Below, one piece after another: positions 1-10,578 of a stretch of 64,000 bases of DNA. Source of the DNA: Pseudomonas leptonychotis (GTDB taxonomy: Bacteria; Pseudomonadota; Gammaproteobacteria; Pseudomonadales; Pseudomonadaceae); contig NZ_RFLV01000002.1 of NCBI RefSeq assembly GCF_004920405.1, positions 186,001-250,000 on the forward strand. The letters are read 5' to 3'. Both the position numbers and the translations under genes were made by a program. Position 1 is the stretch's first letter, and each line of letters begins with the position of its first letter. Under the pieces are notes generated by a model. That model worked only from the letters and a program-made list of their open reading frames with translations. It made no database searches and was not told the origin of the DNA.

Positions 1-717
1 GCTGTAGCGTTCTTCATCGGGCAGAAACTGGCCGAGAAAGTCGGTGAAATGGGTCAGAACTTCAGCGGCGCTTGGCGCACGGAAGCCTACGGAATACGTC
101 ATACAGTCATCCTCAGCGGTACCACAGTGGGCCAGAAGCGGCGGCAGGTAGAGCATGTCGCCAGGTTCCAGAACCCATTCTTCAGTTTTAACGAATTCGG
201 CGAGGATCTTTAGATCCGCGTGTTGCAGCGTCGGGCTGTCGGAGTCGCACATTTGGCCAATCTGCCAGCGGCGCGAGCCGAAACCTTGCAGCAGGAATAC
301 ATCGTAATTATCGAAATGCGGGCCCACGCCGCCGCCCGGTGCGGCGAAGCTGACCATCACATCGTCAATGCGCCACTTGGGCAGAAATTTGAACTCTTCC
401 AGCAGTTCGGCGACTTCCGGTACGAACTGGTCGACGGCCTGCACCAGCAAGGTCCAGTCACGCTCTGGCAGCTCGGCGAAGGCGTCTTCGGCGAACGGGC
501 CGCGACGCAGTTCCCAAGGGCGTTCACCATGTTCGATGACCAAGCGTGATTCGATCTCTTCTTCGAGGGCCAGGCCTGCCAGCTCATCAGGGGAAATCGG
601 GCTCTCGAAACCGGGAATGGCCTGGCGCACCAGCAAGGGTTTTTTCTGCCAGTAATCGCGCATGAACTCGCGCGCGGTAATACCACCCAGCAGTTGTAGC
701 GGAGTATCAGGATTCAT
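1..717 (-). CDS. roxA: RoxA/YcfD-type ribosomal protein L16 arginine hydroxylase (C-terminus missing)
   Basis: Cupin/JmjC-fold 2-oxoglutarate and Fe(II) dependent oxygenase; the family hydroxylates an arginine of ribosomal protein L16. The frame is open from ATG at 717 to the left edge (239 codons seen, reading MNPDTPLQLLGG). Family members are near 390 residues, so about 150 C-terminal residues lie outside the window. The iron-binding facial triad is visible: HFD at residues 134-136 (after a glycine-rich stretch) and His197 in the LPPLLAHCG segment. It lies 35 bp downstream of the purB terminator on the same strand, so it probably has its own promoter. Family assignment is from sequence; the substrate is inferred from the family. 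Confidence 0.88.
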   Translation of the reverse strand, partial: MNPDTPLQLLGGITAREFMRDYWQKKPLLVRQAIPGFESPISPDELAGLALEEEIESRLVIEHGERPWELRRGPFAEDAFAELPERDWTLLVQAVDQFVPEVAELLEEFKFLPKWRIDDVMVSFAAPGGGVGPHFDNYDVFLLQGFGSRRWQIGQMCDSDSPTLQHADLKILAEFVKTEEWVLEPGDMLYLPPLLAHCGTAEDDCMTYSVGFRAPSAAEVLTHFTDFLGQFLPDEERYS

Positions 718-751
718 CGCTAAGCCCTTGAAATAAATAAATACCCATAAA

Positions 752-777
752 TAAAAACGCCCGGCGCAGCCGGGCGT
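752..777 (-). terminator. Rho-independent terminator of purB
   Basis: A perfect 9-bp stem, ACGCCCGGC and GCCGGGCGT around a GCA loop (757-777), is followed on the minus strand by a T-run. It lies directly after the purB stop codon. The same stem sequence occurs in the clpA terminator near 10.2 kb. Confidence 0.85.
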
Positions 778-795
778 CTGGGTGGCTGTTACCGT

Positions 796-2208
<1,413 letters not shown>

Positions 2209-2252
2209 TCATACATGAAATCGGTGGCTGAATTGTGCTTGCTTGCTACCGT

Positions 2253-3113
2253 TCAGCTGCGCTTGCTTCGTGTAATGGAAAACAGGCTGGCGCTGAAAAT
2301 CAGTGCAGCGCCTAACAGTGAGGTCAGGTCAGGGGTTTCTCCCCAGCGCAGCCAGGCAATCAGCCCGGCAAATACAATCGCCAAGTAGGCAAAAGGCCCT
2401 ATTAAACCCGGCGGCGCCAGGCCGTAGGCCTTGGACATAATGATCTGGCTGGCGGTAGCCAGCAGGCCGATCACCAACAACAGCCCCAACTCATGTTGCG
2501 TCATAGGCTGCCAAGCCCACGCCATGGGAATGGCCGAGATCAGGGCGCTGAACATGGAGAAATAGAACACGATTCGATACGCCGGCTCGGTATCGCTCAT
2601 TTCTCTAATTGAGACAAAGGCAAAAGCAGCCATCACGCTGGCTGCGAGGCCAATCAACGCCTGGCTGTCGAGCAGCGCCGCCGATGGCTTGGCCACCAGC
2701 AGCACGCCGACCAGGCCGATAGCGCTGGTACTTAGCATGCGCTTGCTCAGTGGCTCTTTTAGCCACCACCAGGCAATCAGCGGGGTAAAAAGCGGAGCTG
2801 AGTAGGTGAACAGCATGGCGTCGGCCAAAGGCAGGTGGGCAATGGCGTAAAAGAAGCAGTACATCGCTGCCAGGCCATAGGTGGTGCGCCACATGTGCGA
2901 CTTCACGCGTGTGGTCTTCAGCGGCTGCACGCCCCTGAGCAGGATCAGCGGCAGAAAGAACAGCACGCCAACCAGGTTGCGAAAGAACACCACCGACTCG
3001 TTGTTGACGCTGGCTGAGACTTCGCGGATGCCAACCCCCATCAACGAAAACAGCAGCGCAGAGAGCGCCAGCAATGCTGCACCGTGCAGGGGTTTGACCG
3101 AGCGCGTGGTCAT
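2253..3113 (-). CDS. EamA/DMT-family membrane transporter
   Basis: A 286-residue integral membrane protein with about ten hydrophobic segments in two similar halves (first half from LLALSALLFSLMGVG, second from IGLAASVMAAFAFVS). This is the layout of the drug/metabolite transporter superfamily. The inner-membrane location is clear but the substrate cannot be read from sequence. The start codon lies 4 bp after the hflD stop codon on the same strand, so it probably belongs to the mnmA-hflD transcription unit. It could export an amino acid, nucleobase or other small metabolite; no function is assigned. Confidence 0.8.
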   Translation of the reverse strand: MTTRSVKPLHGAALLALSALLFSLMGVGIREVSASVNNESVVFFRNLVGVLFFLPLILLRGVQPLKTTRVKSHMWRTTYGLAAMYCFFYAIAHLPLADAMLFTYSAPLFTPLIAWWWLKEPLSKRMLSTSAIGLVGVLLVAKPSAALLDSQALIGLAASVMAAFAFVSIREMSDTEPAYRIVFYFSMFSALISAIPMAWAWQPMTQHELGLLLVIGLLATASQIIMSKAYGLAPPGLIGPFAYLAIVFAGLIAWLRWGETPDLTSLLGAALIFSASLFSITRSKRS

Positions 3114-3116
3114 GGC

Positions 3117-3737
3117 TCAGCCCCGCAGTAGTGGGTAAAGCTCTTTGAGCAGCTTGCTTCGACTGAATAACATCTGCCAGCGGTGACCACCCAGTTGGCG
3201 CCACAGGCGTGCAGAGCGAATGCCAGCAAGGAGCAGTGCGCGAATCTTCGCTGCGTTGTTGGCCTGCTGCAGGTGGCGCATATCGCCTTGCACCTGAATA
3301 CGCTGACGGAAGGTGCTGATAGTGTCCTGATACAGGCTGCCGCAGTTGGCAATCACGTTCTCATGGGTCGGGCCGAAGTGTTCGACCTGTTGTTGAACCT
3401 GGTCGAGGCGGCTGCCCATCACCTGGAGCATATCGTCGCGCTTGTTCAGTTGACGCTCCAGTGAGGTCAAAGCCAGTGCGTAGCGTAACGGGTCTCTCTG
3501 CAGGCTGCCTGGGTCGCGTTCCAAGGCACTCACCAGTGCGCGGTAGCCGTCACGCAGATTGAGGTCATCGCCGCCGTATACATCCAGCGTGCTTTTCGGA
3601 TCGCGCACCAACAGGCTGTTGATCAGGCACGCCACCGCAGGCTCACTCACTTGACCCGTTCGCGCCAGTTTGTCGACTAACACCGCCGATTCAAACACCG
3701 CGCCGAGTGCAATTAATTGTTCCTGAATCGGGCTCAT
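3117..3737 (-). CDS. hflD: HflD-family protein
   Basis: HflD of E. coli is a peripheral membrane protein known for affecting lambda lysogenisation through the CII protein; its housekeeping role is poorly defined. The 206-residue product from ATG at 3737 ([17 protein letters not shown]) matches the family in length and start. An upstream in-frame start at 3761 is less likely because the ATG at 3737 overlaps the mnmA stop codon as ATGA, which indicates translational coupling. The mnmA-hflD pairing is conserved in gammaproteobacteria and supports the call. Confidence 0.9.
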   Translation of the reverse strand: MSPIQEQLIALGAVFESAVLVDKLARTGQVSEPAVACLINSLLVRDPKSTLDVYGGDDLNLRDGYRALVSALERDPGSLQRDPLRYALALTSLERQLNKRDDMLQVMGSRLDQVQQQVEHFGPTHENVIANCGSLYQDTISTFRQRIQVQGDMRHLQQANNAAKIRALLLAGIRSARLWRQLGGHRWQMLFSRSKLLKELYPLLRG

Positions 3738-4852
3738 GGGCGTTGATCCCGCTTGGTCCAAGGCTCGGCCACTTCAATTACGCCACCACCGAGGCAGATT
3801 TCACCGTCGTAAAACACCACAGATTGGCCTGGGGTGACGGCGCGCTGCGGTTCAACGAAGGTGGCGCGGTAGCCAGTGGCGGTTTGCTCCAGCGTGCAAT
3901 GCTGGTCAGCCTGTCGATAGCGCACCTTGGCTGTCAGCTGGCGTGGAGCACTCAGATCAATCGGGTTGACCCAGTAAATTTCCGAGGCGATCAGGGCGCG
4001 GCTGAACAACCAAGGATGCTCATTACCCTGGCCGACCACCAATACGTTGCGCTCAAGGTCTTTGTGCAAGACATACCAAGGCTCGTCGCTGGCATCTTTC
4101 AAGCCGCCAATGCCCAAGCCCTGCCGCTGGCCCATGGTGTGATACATCAAGCCATGGTGGCGGCCAATAACTTCGCCGTTTGTGGTTTCGATATTGCCCG
4201 GCTGAGCAGGCAGGTACTGCTTGAGGAAGTCGCTGAAACGGCGCTCGCCGATAAAGCAGATGCCGGTGGAGTCTTTCTTCTTAGCCGTGGCCAGCTCGTA
4301 TTTCTCGGCAATCGCGCGCACCGCTGGTTTTTCCAGCTCACCGACCGGGAACAATGTTTTTGCAATCTGCTCGCCGCCAACGGCGTGGAGGAAGTAGCTC
4401 TGATCTTTATTCGGATCAAGGCCCTTGAGCAGTTCGGTGCGCCCGTCGACGTCACGGCGGCGCACGTAATGGCCGGTGGCGATGAGGTCTGCACCGAGCA
4501 TCAAGGCGTAGTCGAGGAAGGCTTTGAACTTGATCTCACGGTTACACAGAATGTCCGGATTCGGCGTGCGCCCGGCTTTGTACTCCGCCAGGAAATGCTC
4601 GAACACGTTGTCCCAGTACTCGGCGGCGAAGTTGGCGGTGTGCAGCTTAATGCCAATTTTATCGCACACCGCCTGAGCATCGGCCAGGTCATCCATGGCC
4701 GTGCAATAGTCGGTGCCGTCATCCTCGTCCCAGTTTTTCATGAACAGGCCTTCGACCTGATAACCCTGCTCAAGCAACAGGAGGGCTGAAACGGAGGAGT
4801 CTACGCCGCCGGACATGCCGACGATGACGCGCTGGGTGCTTGGCTCATGCAT
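3734..4852 (-). CDS. mnmA: tRNA-specific 2-thiouridylase MnmA
   Basis: Adenylates and then thiolates U34 of tRNA-Lys, -Glu and -Gln, taking sulfur from TusE. The PP-loop GMSGGVDSS is at residues 12-20. The nucleophile and the persulfide cysteine appear as Cys103 (ILCNREIKF) and Cys199 (TGICFIGER), the positions expected for the family. The 372-residue length is normal. ATG at 4852 was chosen; an in-frame GTG at 4867 would add five residues and neither has a strong ribosome-binding site. The stop codon overlaps the hflD start. The TusDCBE relay that feeds this enzyme is encoded at 21.9-23.3 kb. Confidence 0.96.
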   Translation of the reverse strand: MHEPSTQRVIVGMSGGVDSSVSALLLLEQGYQVEGLFMKNWDEDDGTDYCTAMDDLADAQAVCDKIGIKLHTANFAAEYWDNVFEHFLAEYKAGRTPNPDILCNREIKFKAFLDYALMLGADLIATGHYVRRRDVDGRTELLKGLDPNKDQSYFLHAVGGEQIAKTLFPVGELEKPAVRAIAEKYELATAKKKDSTGICFIGERRFSDFLKQYLPAQPGNIETTNGEVIGRHHGLMYHTMGQRQGLGIGGLKDASDEPWYVLHKDLERNVLVVGQGNEHPWLFSRALIASEIYWVNPIDLSAPRQLTAKVRYRQADQHCTLEQTATGYRATFVEPQRAVTPGQSVVFYDGEICLGGGVIEVAEPWTKRDQRP

Positions 4853-4912
4853 GAGAATACGGGACACGGCTTGGAAAAGAGGGCGATTCTAGCAGGCCGG
4901 TGCGCTCGGCCG

Positions 4913-5353
4913 TTAATCGCGGATCAGGGACAACGGAAAACACTCGCCACTCAGGTAGTCATCAATACAACGCAACACCAATTCGCTACGCCAGCGCTCG
5001 GGCTGCGCGGCCAGTTCGTCGCGGGTCAGCCAGCGCGGGCCGATGATGCCCTCATCCAAAGGATGGTTGGCGCGCTGTTGCAGAGGTTTGCCGGCGAAAC
5101 ATACCCGTTGATAGGTGATGCCATTGCTCGGAGCCGTATACAGGTAGATGCCGGTTACACCGGTTAACTCGACATCCCAGCCGGTTTCTTCAAGGGTTTC
5201 ACGCAGTGCGGCTTGTATGAGACTTTCGTCGGCTTCCAAGTGGCCGGCAGGCTGATTAAATACGGCGCGGTTATCGGCCATTTCTTCAACCAATAGGAAG
5301 CGTCCTTGATCCTCAATAATGCTTGCGACAGTTACATGCGGGATAAAACGCAT
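4913..5353 (-). CDS. nudJ: Nudix hydrolase, NudJ-like phosphatase
   Basis: A 146-residue Nudix protein. The complete Nudix box runs from Gly37 to Trp59 (GHLEADE, then RETLEETGW) and binds the catalytic metal. NudJ relatives hydrolyse thiamine-pyrimidine pyrophosphate and nucleoside diphosphates or triphosphates; the substrate here is inferred from similarity and position beside mnmA. ATG at 5353 (MRFIPHVTVASII) fits the family; an upstream in-frame start at 5392 adds an unrelated 13-residue lead. It is the first gene of the minus-strand nudJ-mnmA-hflD run and is divergent from icd. Confidence 0.85.
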   Translation of the reverse strand: MRFIPHVTVASIIEDQGRFLLVEEMADNRAVFNQPAGHLEADESLIQAALRETLEETGWDVELTGVTGIYLYTAPSNGITYQRVCFAGKPLQQRANHPLDEGIIGPRWLTRDELAAQPERWRSELVLRCIDDYLSGECFPLSLIRD

Positions 5354-5473
5354 CAGACATCCTCGAGTCTTTTGGGTTTGTGGCGTGACCATTTAGGTCG
5401 GGGAATGACCTAAAGCAATTGCTTGCCGAGCTGCTAGGCTCAAGTCGTTTTAATGGATGCAATGTGTAGCGCT

Positions 5474-5492
5474 CTTGTAGTTTGACTACAAG
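5474..5492. promoter_or_regulatory. palindrome CTTGTAG-N5-CTACAAG upstream of icd
   Basis: A perfect 7-bp inverted repeat with a 5-bp spacer (TTTGA) lies 183 bp before the icd start. It shares the TGTAG-N5-CTACA core with the site at 5566-5588. Such twofold sites are typical of dimeric regulators. The pseudomonad RpiR-family regulator RccR, which controls the glyoxylate/TCA branch, is one candidate, but its motif could not be checked here. Confidence 0.45.
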
Positions 5493-5502
5493 GTGTCGAT
5501 TT

Positions 5503-5518
5503 GGTCTAGTCGTAGACC
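5503..5518. promoter_or_regulatory. palindrome GGTCTA-N4-TAGACC upstream of icd
   Basis: A perfect 6-bp inverted repeat around GTCG, 10 bp from the preceding palindrome. It shares a TAG-type core but differs from the TGTAG sites. It could be a second regulator site or a weaker copy of the same one. Confidence 0.35.
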
Positions 5519-5565
5519 TGTAATAGCCGGTATATGTAGTGTTTTCAATGGATAAAGTGCGTGAC

Positions 5566-5588
5566 TTTCTGTAGAAAAACTACAAAAA
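5566..5588. promoter_or_regulatory. palindrome TGTAG-N5-CTACA upstream of icd
   Basis: TGTAG and CTACA arms at 5570-5584 flank five A residues, and the flanking TTT/AAA extend the symmetry with one mismatch. This is the second copy of the core seen at 5474-5492, about 94 bp away centre to centre. It lies 86 bp before the icd start, where an operator would affect transcription. Confidence 0.45.
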
Positions 5589-5674
5589 TGCATCGCCTTC
5601 CGAGACCGAAAAAGACCTATTCAGCACGTCATCTACGTGACTGAATGCCTGACCACGAAAAAGCGGAGTCCAGC

Positions 5675-6931
5675 ATGGGATACCAAAAGATCCAGGTGCC
5701 AGCCACCGGTGACAAAATCACCGTTAATGCCGATACATCCCTGAACGTACCGAACAATCCAATCATCCCTTTTATTGAAGGTGATGGTATCGGTATCGAT
5801 ATCAGCCCAGTCATGATCAAAGTCGTTGATGCTGCCGTACAGAAAGCTTACGGCGGCGAGCGCAAGATCTCCTGGATGGAAGTTTACGCGGGCGAAAAAG
5901 CCACTCAGGTTTACGATCAAGACACGTGGCTGCCTCAGGAAACCCTGGACGCGGTCAAAGATTACGTCGTTTCCATCAAAGGCCCGTTGACCACTCCAGT
6001 GGGCGGCGGCATTCGTTCTCTGAACGTTGCTCTGCGTCAGCAGCTCGACCTGTATGTCTGCCTGCGCCCGGTGCGTTGGTTCGAAGGCGTACCAAGCCCG
6101 GTTAAAAAGCCTGGCGACGTCGACATGACCATCTTCCGTGAGAACTCGGAAGACATCTACGCCGGTATCGAGTGGAAAGCCGGTTCGCCTGAGGCGATCA
6201 AGGTCATCAAATTCCTCAAGGAAGAGATGGGTGTTACTAAAATCCGTTTCGACCAAGACTGCGGTATCGGCGTTAAGCCTGTTTCCAAAGAAGGCACTAA
6301 GCGTCTGGCACGCAAGGCTCTGCAGTATGTGGTCGATAACGACCGCGACTCGCTGACCATCGTGCACAAAGGCAACATCATGAAGTTCACCGAAGGTGCC
6401 TTCAAAGAGTGGGCCTACGAGATTGCAGCCGAAGAGTTTGGCGCAACCCTGCTTGATGGCGGTCCTTGGATGCAGTTCAAGAATCCGAAAACCGGCAAGA
6501 ACGTTATTGTCAAAGATGCCATTGCCGACGCCATGCTGCAGCAGATCCTGCTGCGTCCAGCTGAGTACGATGTAATCGCCACCCTGAACCTCAATGGCGA
6601 CTACCTGTCTGACGCCCTGGCGGCTGAAGTGGGCGGTATCGGTATCGCGCCAGGTGCGAACCTGTCCGACACCATTGCCATGTTCGAGGCTACTCACGGT
6701 ACTGCACCTAAGTACGCGGGCAAGGACCAGGTGAACCCAGGCTCACTGATCCTTTCTGCTGAAATGATGCTGCGTCATATGGGTTGGGTCGAAGCAGCTG
6801 ACCTGATCATCAAGGGCACCAATGGCGCTATCTCGGCCAAAACCGTGACCTATGACTTCGAGCGACTGATGGACGGCGCTAAGCTCCTGTCTTGCTCGGC
6901 GTTTGGTGATGCGCTGATTTCGCACATGTAA
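5675..6931 (+). CDS. icd: NADP-dependent isocitrate dehydrogenase
   Basis: Oxidatively decarboxylates isocitrate to 2-oxoglutarate in the TCA cycle. The 418-residue length and sequence match the E. coli-type homodimeric enzyme. The substrate-binding segment [10 protein letters not shown] is present. So is Ser115 in [10 protein letters not shown], equivalent to the serine that AceK kinase phosphorylates in E. coli to divert isocitrate into the glyoxylate shunt. ATG at 5675 follows a GCGGAG ribosome-binding site; an upstream in-frame ATG at 5645 adds ten residues not found in the family. Its promoter region carries several palindromes and it ends in a strong terminator. Confidence 0.96.
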   Translation: MGYQKIQVPATGDKITVNADTSLNVPNNPIIPFIEGDGIGIDISPVMIKVVDAAVQKAYGGERKISWMEVYAGEKATQVYDQDTWLPQETLDAVKDYVVSIKGPLTTPVGGGIRSLNVALRQQLDLYVCLRPVRWFEGVPSPVKKPGDVDMTIFRENSEDIYAGIEWKAGSPEAIKVIKFLKEEMGVTKIRFDQDCGIGVKPVSKEGTKRLARKALQYVVDNDRDSLTIVHKGNIMKFTEGAFKEWAYEIAAEEFGATLLDGGPWMQFKNPKTGKNVIVKDAIADAMLQQILLRPAEYDVIATLNLNGDYLSDALAAEVGGIGIAPGANLSDTIAMFEATHGTAPKYAGKDQVNPGSLILSAEMMLRHMGWVEAADLIIKGTNGAISAKTVTYDFERLMDGAKLLSCSAFGDALISHM

Positions 6932-6952
6932 GCGAAGCGGCAATGCAAAAAG

Positions 6953-6981
6953 AAAGGCCGGTCAAATGACCGGCCTTTTTT
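6953..6981 (+). terminator. icd terminator, possibly shared with cspD
   Basis: A 12-bp inverted repeat, AAAGGCCGGTCA and TGACCGGCCTTT, is followed by TTT on the plus strand. It sits between the convergent icd and cspD genes. The A-run on the left arm also gives a T-run on the minus strand, so it may work in both directions. Confidence 0.88.
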
Positions 6982-7005
6982 GTGGGCGATTAATTGCCCA
7001 GGTAA

Positions 7006-7269
7006 TCAGACTTCAACCGTTGCATCCTGGTGCTGCTTGATAGCAGTGGGCGCTTCACTGGCGGCAATCGCCGCGCTGATGTTTACGGCGTGGAGTCCTT
7101 TTGGACCTTGAATAATATCGAAGCTCACCGGCTGGCCAGCCTTCAGCGTTTTATAGCCGTCCATCTGGATAGCCGAGTAGTGGGCGAACAGGTCCTCATC
7201 TCGACCATCGGCCAGGATGAATCCATAGCCTTTGGCGTTGTTGAACCACTTGACCTTACCGCTAACCAT
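7006..7269 (-). CDS. cspD: cold-shock-domain protein CspD
   Basis: An 87-residue single-stranded nucleic-acid-binding protein of the cold-shock family. The RNA-binding motifs KGYGFI (RNP1) and LFAHYSAI (RNP2-like) are visible, with a short polar C-terminal tail typical of CspD. In E. coli CspD inhibits replication in stationary phase and is stress- rather than cold-induced; that role is inferred here. ATG at 7269 is preceded on the minus strand by an AGAGGGAT ribosome-binding site, which rules against the start six codons upstream. It is divergent from clpS, the arrangement usual in gammaproteobacteria. Confidence 0.92.
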   Translation of the reverse strand: MVSGKVKWFNNAKGYGFILADGRDEDLFAHYSAIQMDGYKTLKAGQPVSFDIIQGPKGLHAVNISAAIAASEAPTAIKQHQDATVEV

Positions 7270-7366
7270 GCTGATATCCCTCTGCAAAGGACTCCATCAC
7301 TGGAGTATCATCCACTTCAATTTCACGCATTGCTTGACGTGAGCCCGCAAAGCTGTGAAACCCCTT

Positions 7367-7385
7367 AATACCCACACTGGGTATT
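7367..7385. promoter_or_regulatory. palindrome AATACCCA-N3-TGGGTATT between cspD and clpS
   Basis: A perfect 8-bp inverted repeat with a CAC spacer sits in the 227-bp gap between the divergent cspD and clpS genes, 98 bp before cspD and 112 bp before clpS. No T-run follows it, so an operator is more likely than a terminator. The protein that might bind it is unknown. Confidence 0.45.
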
Positions 7386-7496
7386 CATTGTTTGTAACAC
7401 CGTTTTGCCGATAGTCAAGGCAATGCTGTAACTGGCTGAGAAGCCGTTCAAACTCTGTCTAGCACAGACTATTCGCCCATCAACGAAGCTTTCAGC

Positions 7497-7859
7497 ATGC
7501 ATGCACGTAGCCAGATTCGACTAACATTCAATCAGGATCGCCCGGCAGAGCATGAGGACGATTCCTTCGGCTTAGCCGTTCAGGAATCCAAGCCCGCTCT
7601 GCAGGCTCCTCCTATGTATAAAGTGATCTTGTTTAATGATGACTACACACCAATGGATTTTGTGGTCGAGATTCTCGAGGTGTTTTTTAGCCTGAATCGA
7701 GAAATGGCGACCAAAGTCATGCTGGCCGTCCATACAGAAGGGCGGGCAGTGTGTGGAGTGTTTACCCGCGATATTGCTGAAACCAAAGCGACACAGGTGA
7801 ATCAATATGCGAGAGAGAGCCAGCATCCGCTACTCTGTGAAATAGAGAAGGACGGTTAA
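7497..7859 (+). CDS. clpS: ClpS, N-degron adaptor for ClpAP
   Basis: ClpS binds N-terminal Leu, Phe, Trp or Tyr of substrates and hands them to the ClpA N-domain. The 120-residue sequence contains the conserved core [16 protein letters not shown] (residues 41-56), including the Asn-Asp-Asp of the N-degron pocket, and [15 protein letters not shown]. The N-terminal 35 residues are a flexible tail. The clpA start follows 29 bp after the stop, so the two are co-transcribed. Two enzymes that attach N-degrons, bpt and aat, lie 3-4 kb downstream. Confidence 0.96.
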   Translation: MHARSQIRLTFNQDRPAEHEDDSFGLAVQESKPALQAPPMYKVILFNDDYTPMDFVVEILEVFFSLNREMATKVMLAVHTEGRAVCGVFTRDIAETKATQVNQYARESQHPLLCEIEKDG

Positions 7860-7888
7860 CGCCGGCCACTTGGGCATGAGGTGAAGCT

Positions 7889-10159
7889 ATGTTAAATCGA
7901 GAGCTCGAAGTCACCCTCAATCTGGCTTTCAAGGAGGCTCGTACCAAGCGTCATGAATTTATGACGGTTGAGCACTTGCTGCTGGCCCTGTTGGATAATG
8001 AGGCTGCCGCGAGTGTATTGCGCGCGTGCGGGTCCAACCTGGACAAACTGCGGAATGATCTGCAGGAGTTTATAGACTCCACCACGCCGCTGATCCCTCA
8101 GCATGATGAAGAACGCGAGACCCAGCCTACGCTGGGCTTTCAGCGTGTTCTGCAGCGCGCAGTGTTTCACGTACAGAGTTCTGGCAAGCGTGAAGTGACT
8201 GGCGCCAATGTTCTGGTTGCGATTTTCAGTGAACAAGAAAGCCAGGCTGTGTTTCTGCTTAAACAGCAAAGTGTTGCGCGCATTGATGTAGTCAATTTTA
8301 TTGCGCACGGCATTTCCAAGGTGCCGGGTCACGGTGGTCACTCCGAAGCCGAGCAGGAAATGCAGGATGAGGAGGGTGGTGAGTCTGCTAGCTCCAGCAA
8401 TCCGTTGGATGCCTATGCCAGCAACCTGAATGAGCTAGCTCGCCAAGGACGTATTGATCCGTTGGTAGGTCGTGAGCTTGAGGTTGAGCGCGTGGCGCAG
8501 ATTCTCGCGCGTCGACGCAAGAATAACCCGCTGCTGGTTGGCGAAGCTGGGGTTGGTAAAACCGCTATCGCCGAAGGTTTAGCCAAGCGCATTGTCGACA
8601 ACCAGGTGCCTGATCTGCTGGCGGATAGCGTGGTCTACTCACTGGATCTTGGCGCATTGCTGGCGGGCACTAAGTACCGGGGCGATTTCGAGAAGCGCTT
8701 GAAAGCTCTGCTCAATGAGTTGCGCAAACGTCCTCATGCCATTTTATTTATTGATGAAATCCACACGATCATTGGTGCGGGTGCTGCGTCTGGCGGGGTT
8801 ATGGATGCGTCCAACCTGCTAAAACCTATGTTGTCCTCGGGTGAAATTCGCTGCATCGGCTCGACGACCTTCCAAGAGTTTCGCGGCATCTTTGAGAAAG
8901 ATCGGGCTCTGGCGCGACGCTTCCAGAAAGTTGATGTGGTTGAGCCCTCAGTCGAAGACACCATCGGTATCCTGCGTGGGTTGAGAAGCCGCTTTGAGCA
9001 GCACCACAGCATTGAGTACAGCGATGAGGCGTTGCGCGCAGCTGCCGAACTGGCCTCGCGCTATATCAATGACCGGCATATGCCAGACAAGGCCATCGAT
9101 GTGATTGACGAAGCGGGTGCCTATCAGCGCTTGCAGCCTCTGGATAAGCGTTTGACCCGTATCGATGTGGCGCAGGTTGAAGATATCGTGGCGAAAATTG
9201 CCCGTATTCCCCCTAAGCGCGTCAGCAGTTCGGATAAAGAGCTGCTGCGTAGCCTTGAGCGTGACCTTAAGCTCACGGTGTTTGGTCAGGATGCCGCAAT
9301 TGATTCGCTGTCGACCGCAATCAAGCTGTCGCGCGCAGGGCTTAAAGCGCCTGACAAGCCTGTAGGCTCTTTCCTGTTCGCCGGGCCCACTGGAGTCGGC
9401 AAGACCGAAGCTGCACGCCAGTTGGCCAAGGCCTTGGGCGTTGAGCTGATTCGCTTTGACATGTCCGAATATATGGAGCGACACACTGTGTCGCGCCTGA
9501 TCGGTGCACCGCCAGGCTATGTCGGCTTTGATCAGGGCGGTTTATTAACTGAGGCAATTACCAAAACACCGCATTGCGTGCTGCTGCTCGATGAGATCGA
9601 AAAGGCTCACCCGGAAGTCTTTAACTTGCTGTTGCAGGTTATGGATCATGGCACCCTGACCGATAACAACGGCCGCAAGGCGGACTTCCGTAACGTGATT
9701 GTGATCATGACCACCAACGCCGGCGCTGAAGTGGCGGCGCGCGCATCCATTGGCTTCACCCATCAGGACCACTCGTCCGATGCCATGGAGGCAATCAAGA
9801 AGAGCTTCACGCCGGAGTTCCGCAACCGTCTGGATACCATTATTCAGTTCGGCCGCCTGAGCCATGAGGTGATCAAGAGCATCGTCGACAAGTTCCTCAC
9901 CGAACTGCAGGCGCAGCTCGAGGATAAGCGCGTCACGCTGGAGGTCAGCGATGCAGCGCGCAGCTGGTTGGCAGAAAGTGGTTATGACGTACAAATGGGC
10001 GCTCGGCCTATGGCGCGCTTGATCCAAGATAAGATCAAGCGTCCATTGGCGGAAGAAATCCTGTTTGGTGAGCTGGCTGAGCATGGTGGTGTGGTGCACA
10101 TCGATATCGAAGGTGGTGAGTTGACCTTTGATTTCGAAACCACGGCAGAAATGGCCTAA
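7889..10159 (+). CDS. clpA: ClpA, ATPase subunit of the ClpAP protease
   Basis: A 756-residue AAA+ unfoldase that feeds substrates into ClpP. Order: N-terminal double-repeat domain (about 1-145), acidic linker, AAA module 1 with Walker A GEAGVGKT near residue 217, and AAA module 2 with GPTGVGKT near residue 500. There is no long coiled-coil middle domain, which separates it from ClpB. The ClpP-docking tripeptide IGF is near residue 620 in ASIGFTHQD. It ends 22 bp before a bidirectional terminator. The clpP gene is not in the window. Confidence 0.97.
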   Translation: MLNRELEVTLNLAFKEARTKRHEFMTVEHLLLALLDNEAAASVLRACGSNLDKLRNDLQEFIDSTTPLIPQHDEERETQPTLGFQRVLQRAVFHVQSSGKREVTGANVLVAIFSEQESQAVFLLKQQSVARIDVVNFIAHGISKVPGHGGHSEAEQEMQDEEGGESASSSNPLDAYASNLNELARQGRIDPLVGRELEVERVAQILARRRKNNPLLVGEAGVGKTAIAEGLAKRIVDNQVPDLLADSVVYSLDLGALLAGTKYRGDFEKRLKALLNELRKRPHAILFIDEIHTIIGAGAASGGVMDASNLLKPMLSSGEIRCIGSTTFQEFRGIFEKDRALARRFQKVDVVEPSVEDTIGILRGLRSRFEQHHSIEYSDEALRAAAELASRYINDRHMPDKAIDVIDEAGAYQRLQPLDKRLTRIDVAQVEDIVAKIARIPPKRVSSSDKELLRSLERDLKLTVFGQDAAIDSLSTAIKLSRAGLKAPDKPVGSFLFAGPTGVGKTEAARQLAKALGVELIRFDMSEYMERHTVSRLIGAPPGYVGFDQGGLLTEAITKTPHCVLLLDEIEKAHPEVFNLLLQVMDHGTLTDNNGRKADFRNVIVIMTTNAGAEVAARASIGFTHQDHSSDAMEAIKKSFTPEFRNRLDTIIQFGRLSHEVIKSIVDKFLTELQAQLEDKRVTLEVSDAARSWLAESGYDVQMGARPMARLIQDKIKRPLAEEILFGELAEHGGVVHIDIEGGELTFDFETTAEMA

Positions 10160-10180
10160 GTGTAGTTTTCTTACGCCCAC

Positions 10181-10209
10181 AAAAACGCCCGGCAATGCCG
10201 GGCGTTTTT
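10181..10209. terminator. bidirectional terminator between clpA and infA
   Basis: A 13-bp perfect stem, AAAAACGCCCGGC and GCCGGGCGTTTTT with an AAT loop, gives T-runs on both strands. It separates the convergent clpA and infA genes. Confidence 0.9.
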
Positions 10210-10259
10210 ACTGGAGCTTGGTGTAACAGATGCCGGAAAACTAAGTTTTCACAGGCCTG

Positions 10260-10478
10260 TTAACGGGCGCGATACGTAATGCGACCTTTGCTCAAGTCAT
10301 AAGGCGTAAGCTCAACACGAACTTTGTCGCCAGTCAGAATGCGGATGTAATTTTTGCGCATCTTTCCGGAGATGTGCGCAGTAACGACGTGCCCATTTTC
10401 CAACTCCACACGGAACATGGTGTTGGGCAGGGTGTCGACGACAGTGCCTTCCATTTCGAAGCTGTCTTCTTTCGACAT
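10260..10478 (-). CDS. infA: translation initiation factor IF-1
   Basis: A 72-residue OB-fold protein that occupies the ribosomal A site during initiation. [30 protein letters not shown] is the universal IF-1 start, so ATG at 10478 is preferred over the upstream in-frame start at 10532. It is transcribed toward clpA, with bpt upstream on the same strand; the gap to bpt is 100 bp, so it may have its own promoter. Confidence 0.97.
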
Positions 10479-10578
10479 GCAGTAAAGCCCTCGGTATCCA
10501 ATGAATGGCCCGGTGCAACTGGCGCCAGGCAAAAGCGGCGTGCATTGTGCCCGAATTTTGAGGTTTGCGCCAAGGGCT

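Noticed and set aside
3707..4789. Plus-strand open frame of 360 codons opposite mnmA
   Set aside because: Antisense to mnmA, which has all catalytic motifs; no family match for the reverse frame.
5633..6697. Minus-strand open frame of 354 codons opposite icd
   Set aside because: Fully antisense to icd; shadow of its codon usage, without recognisable domains or start signals.
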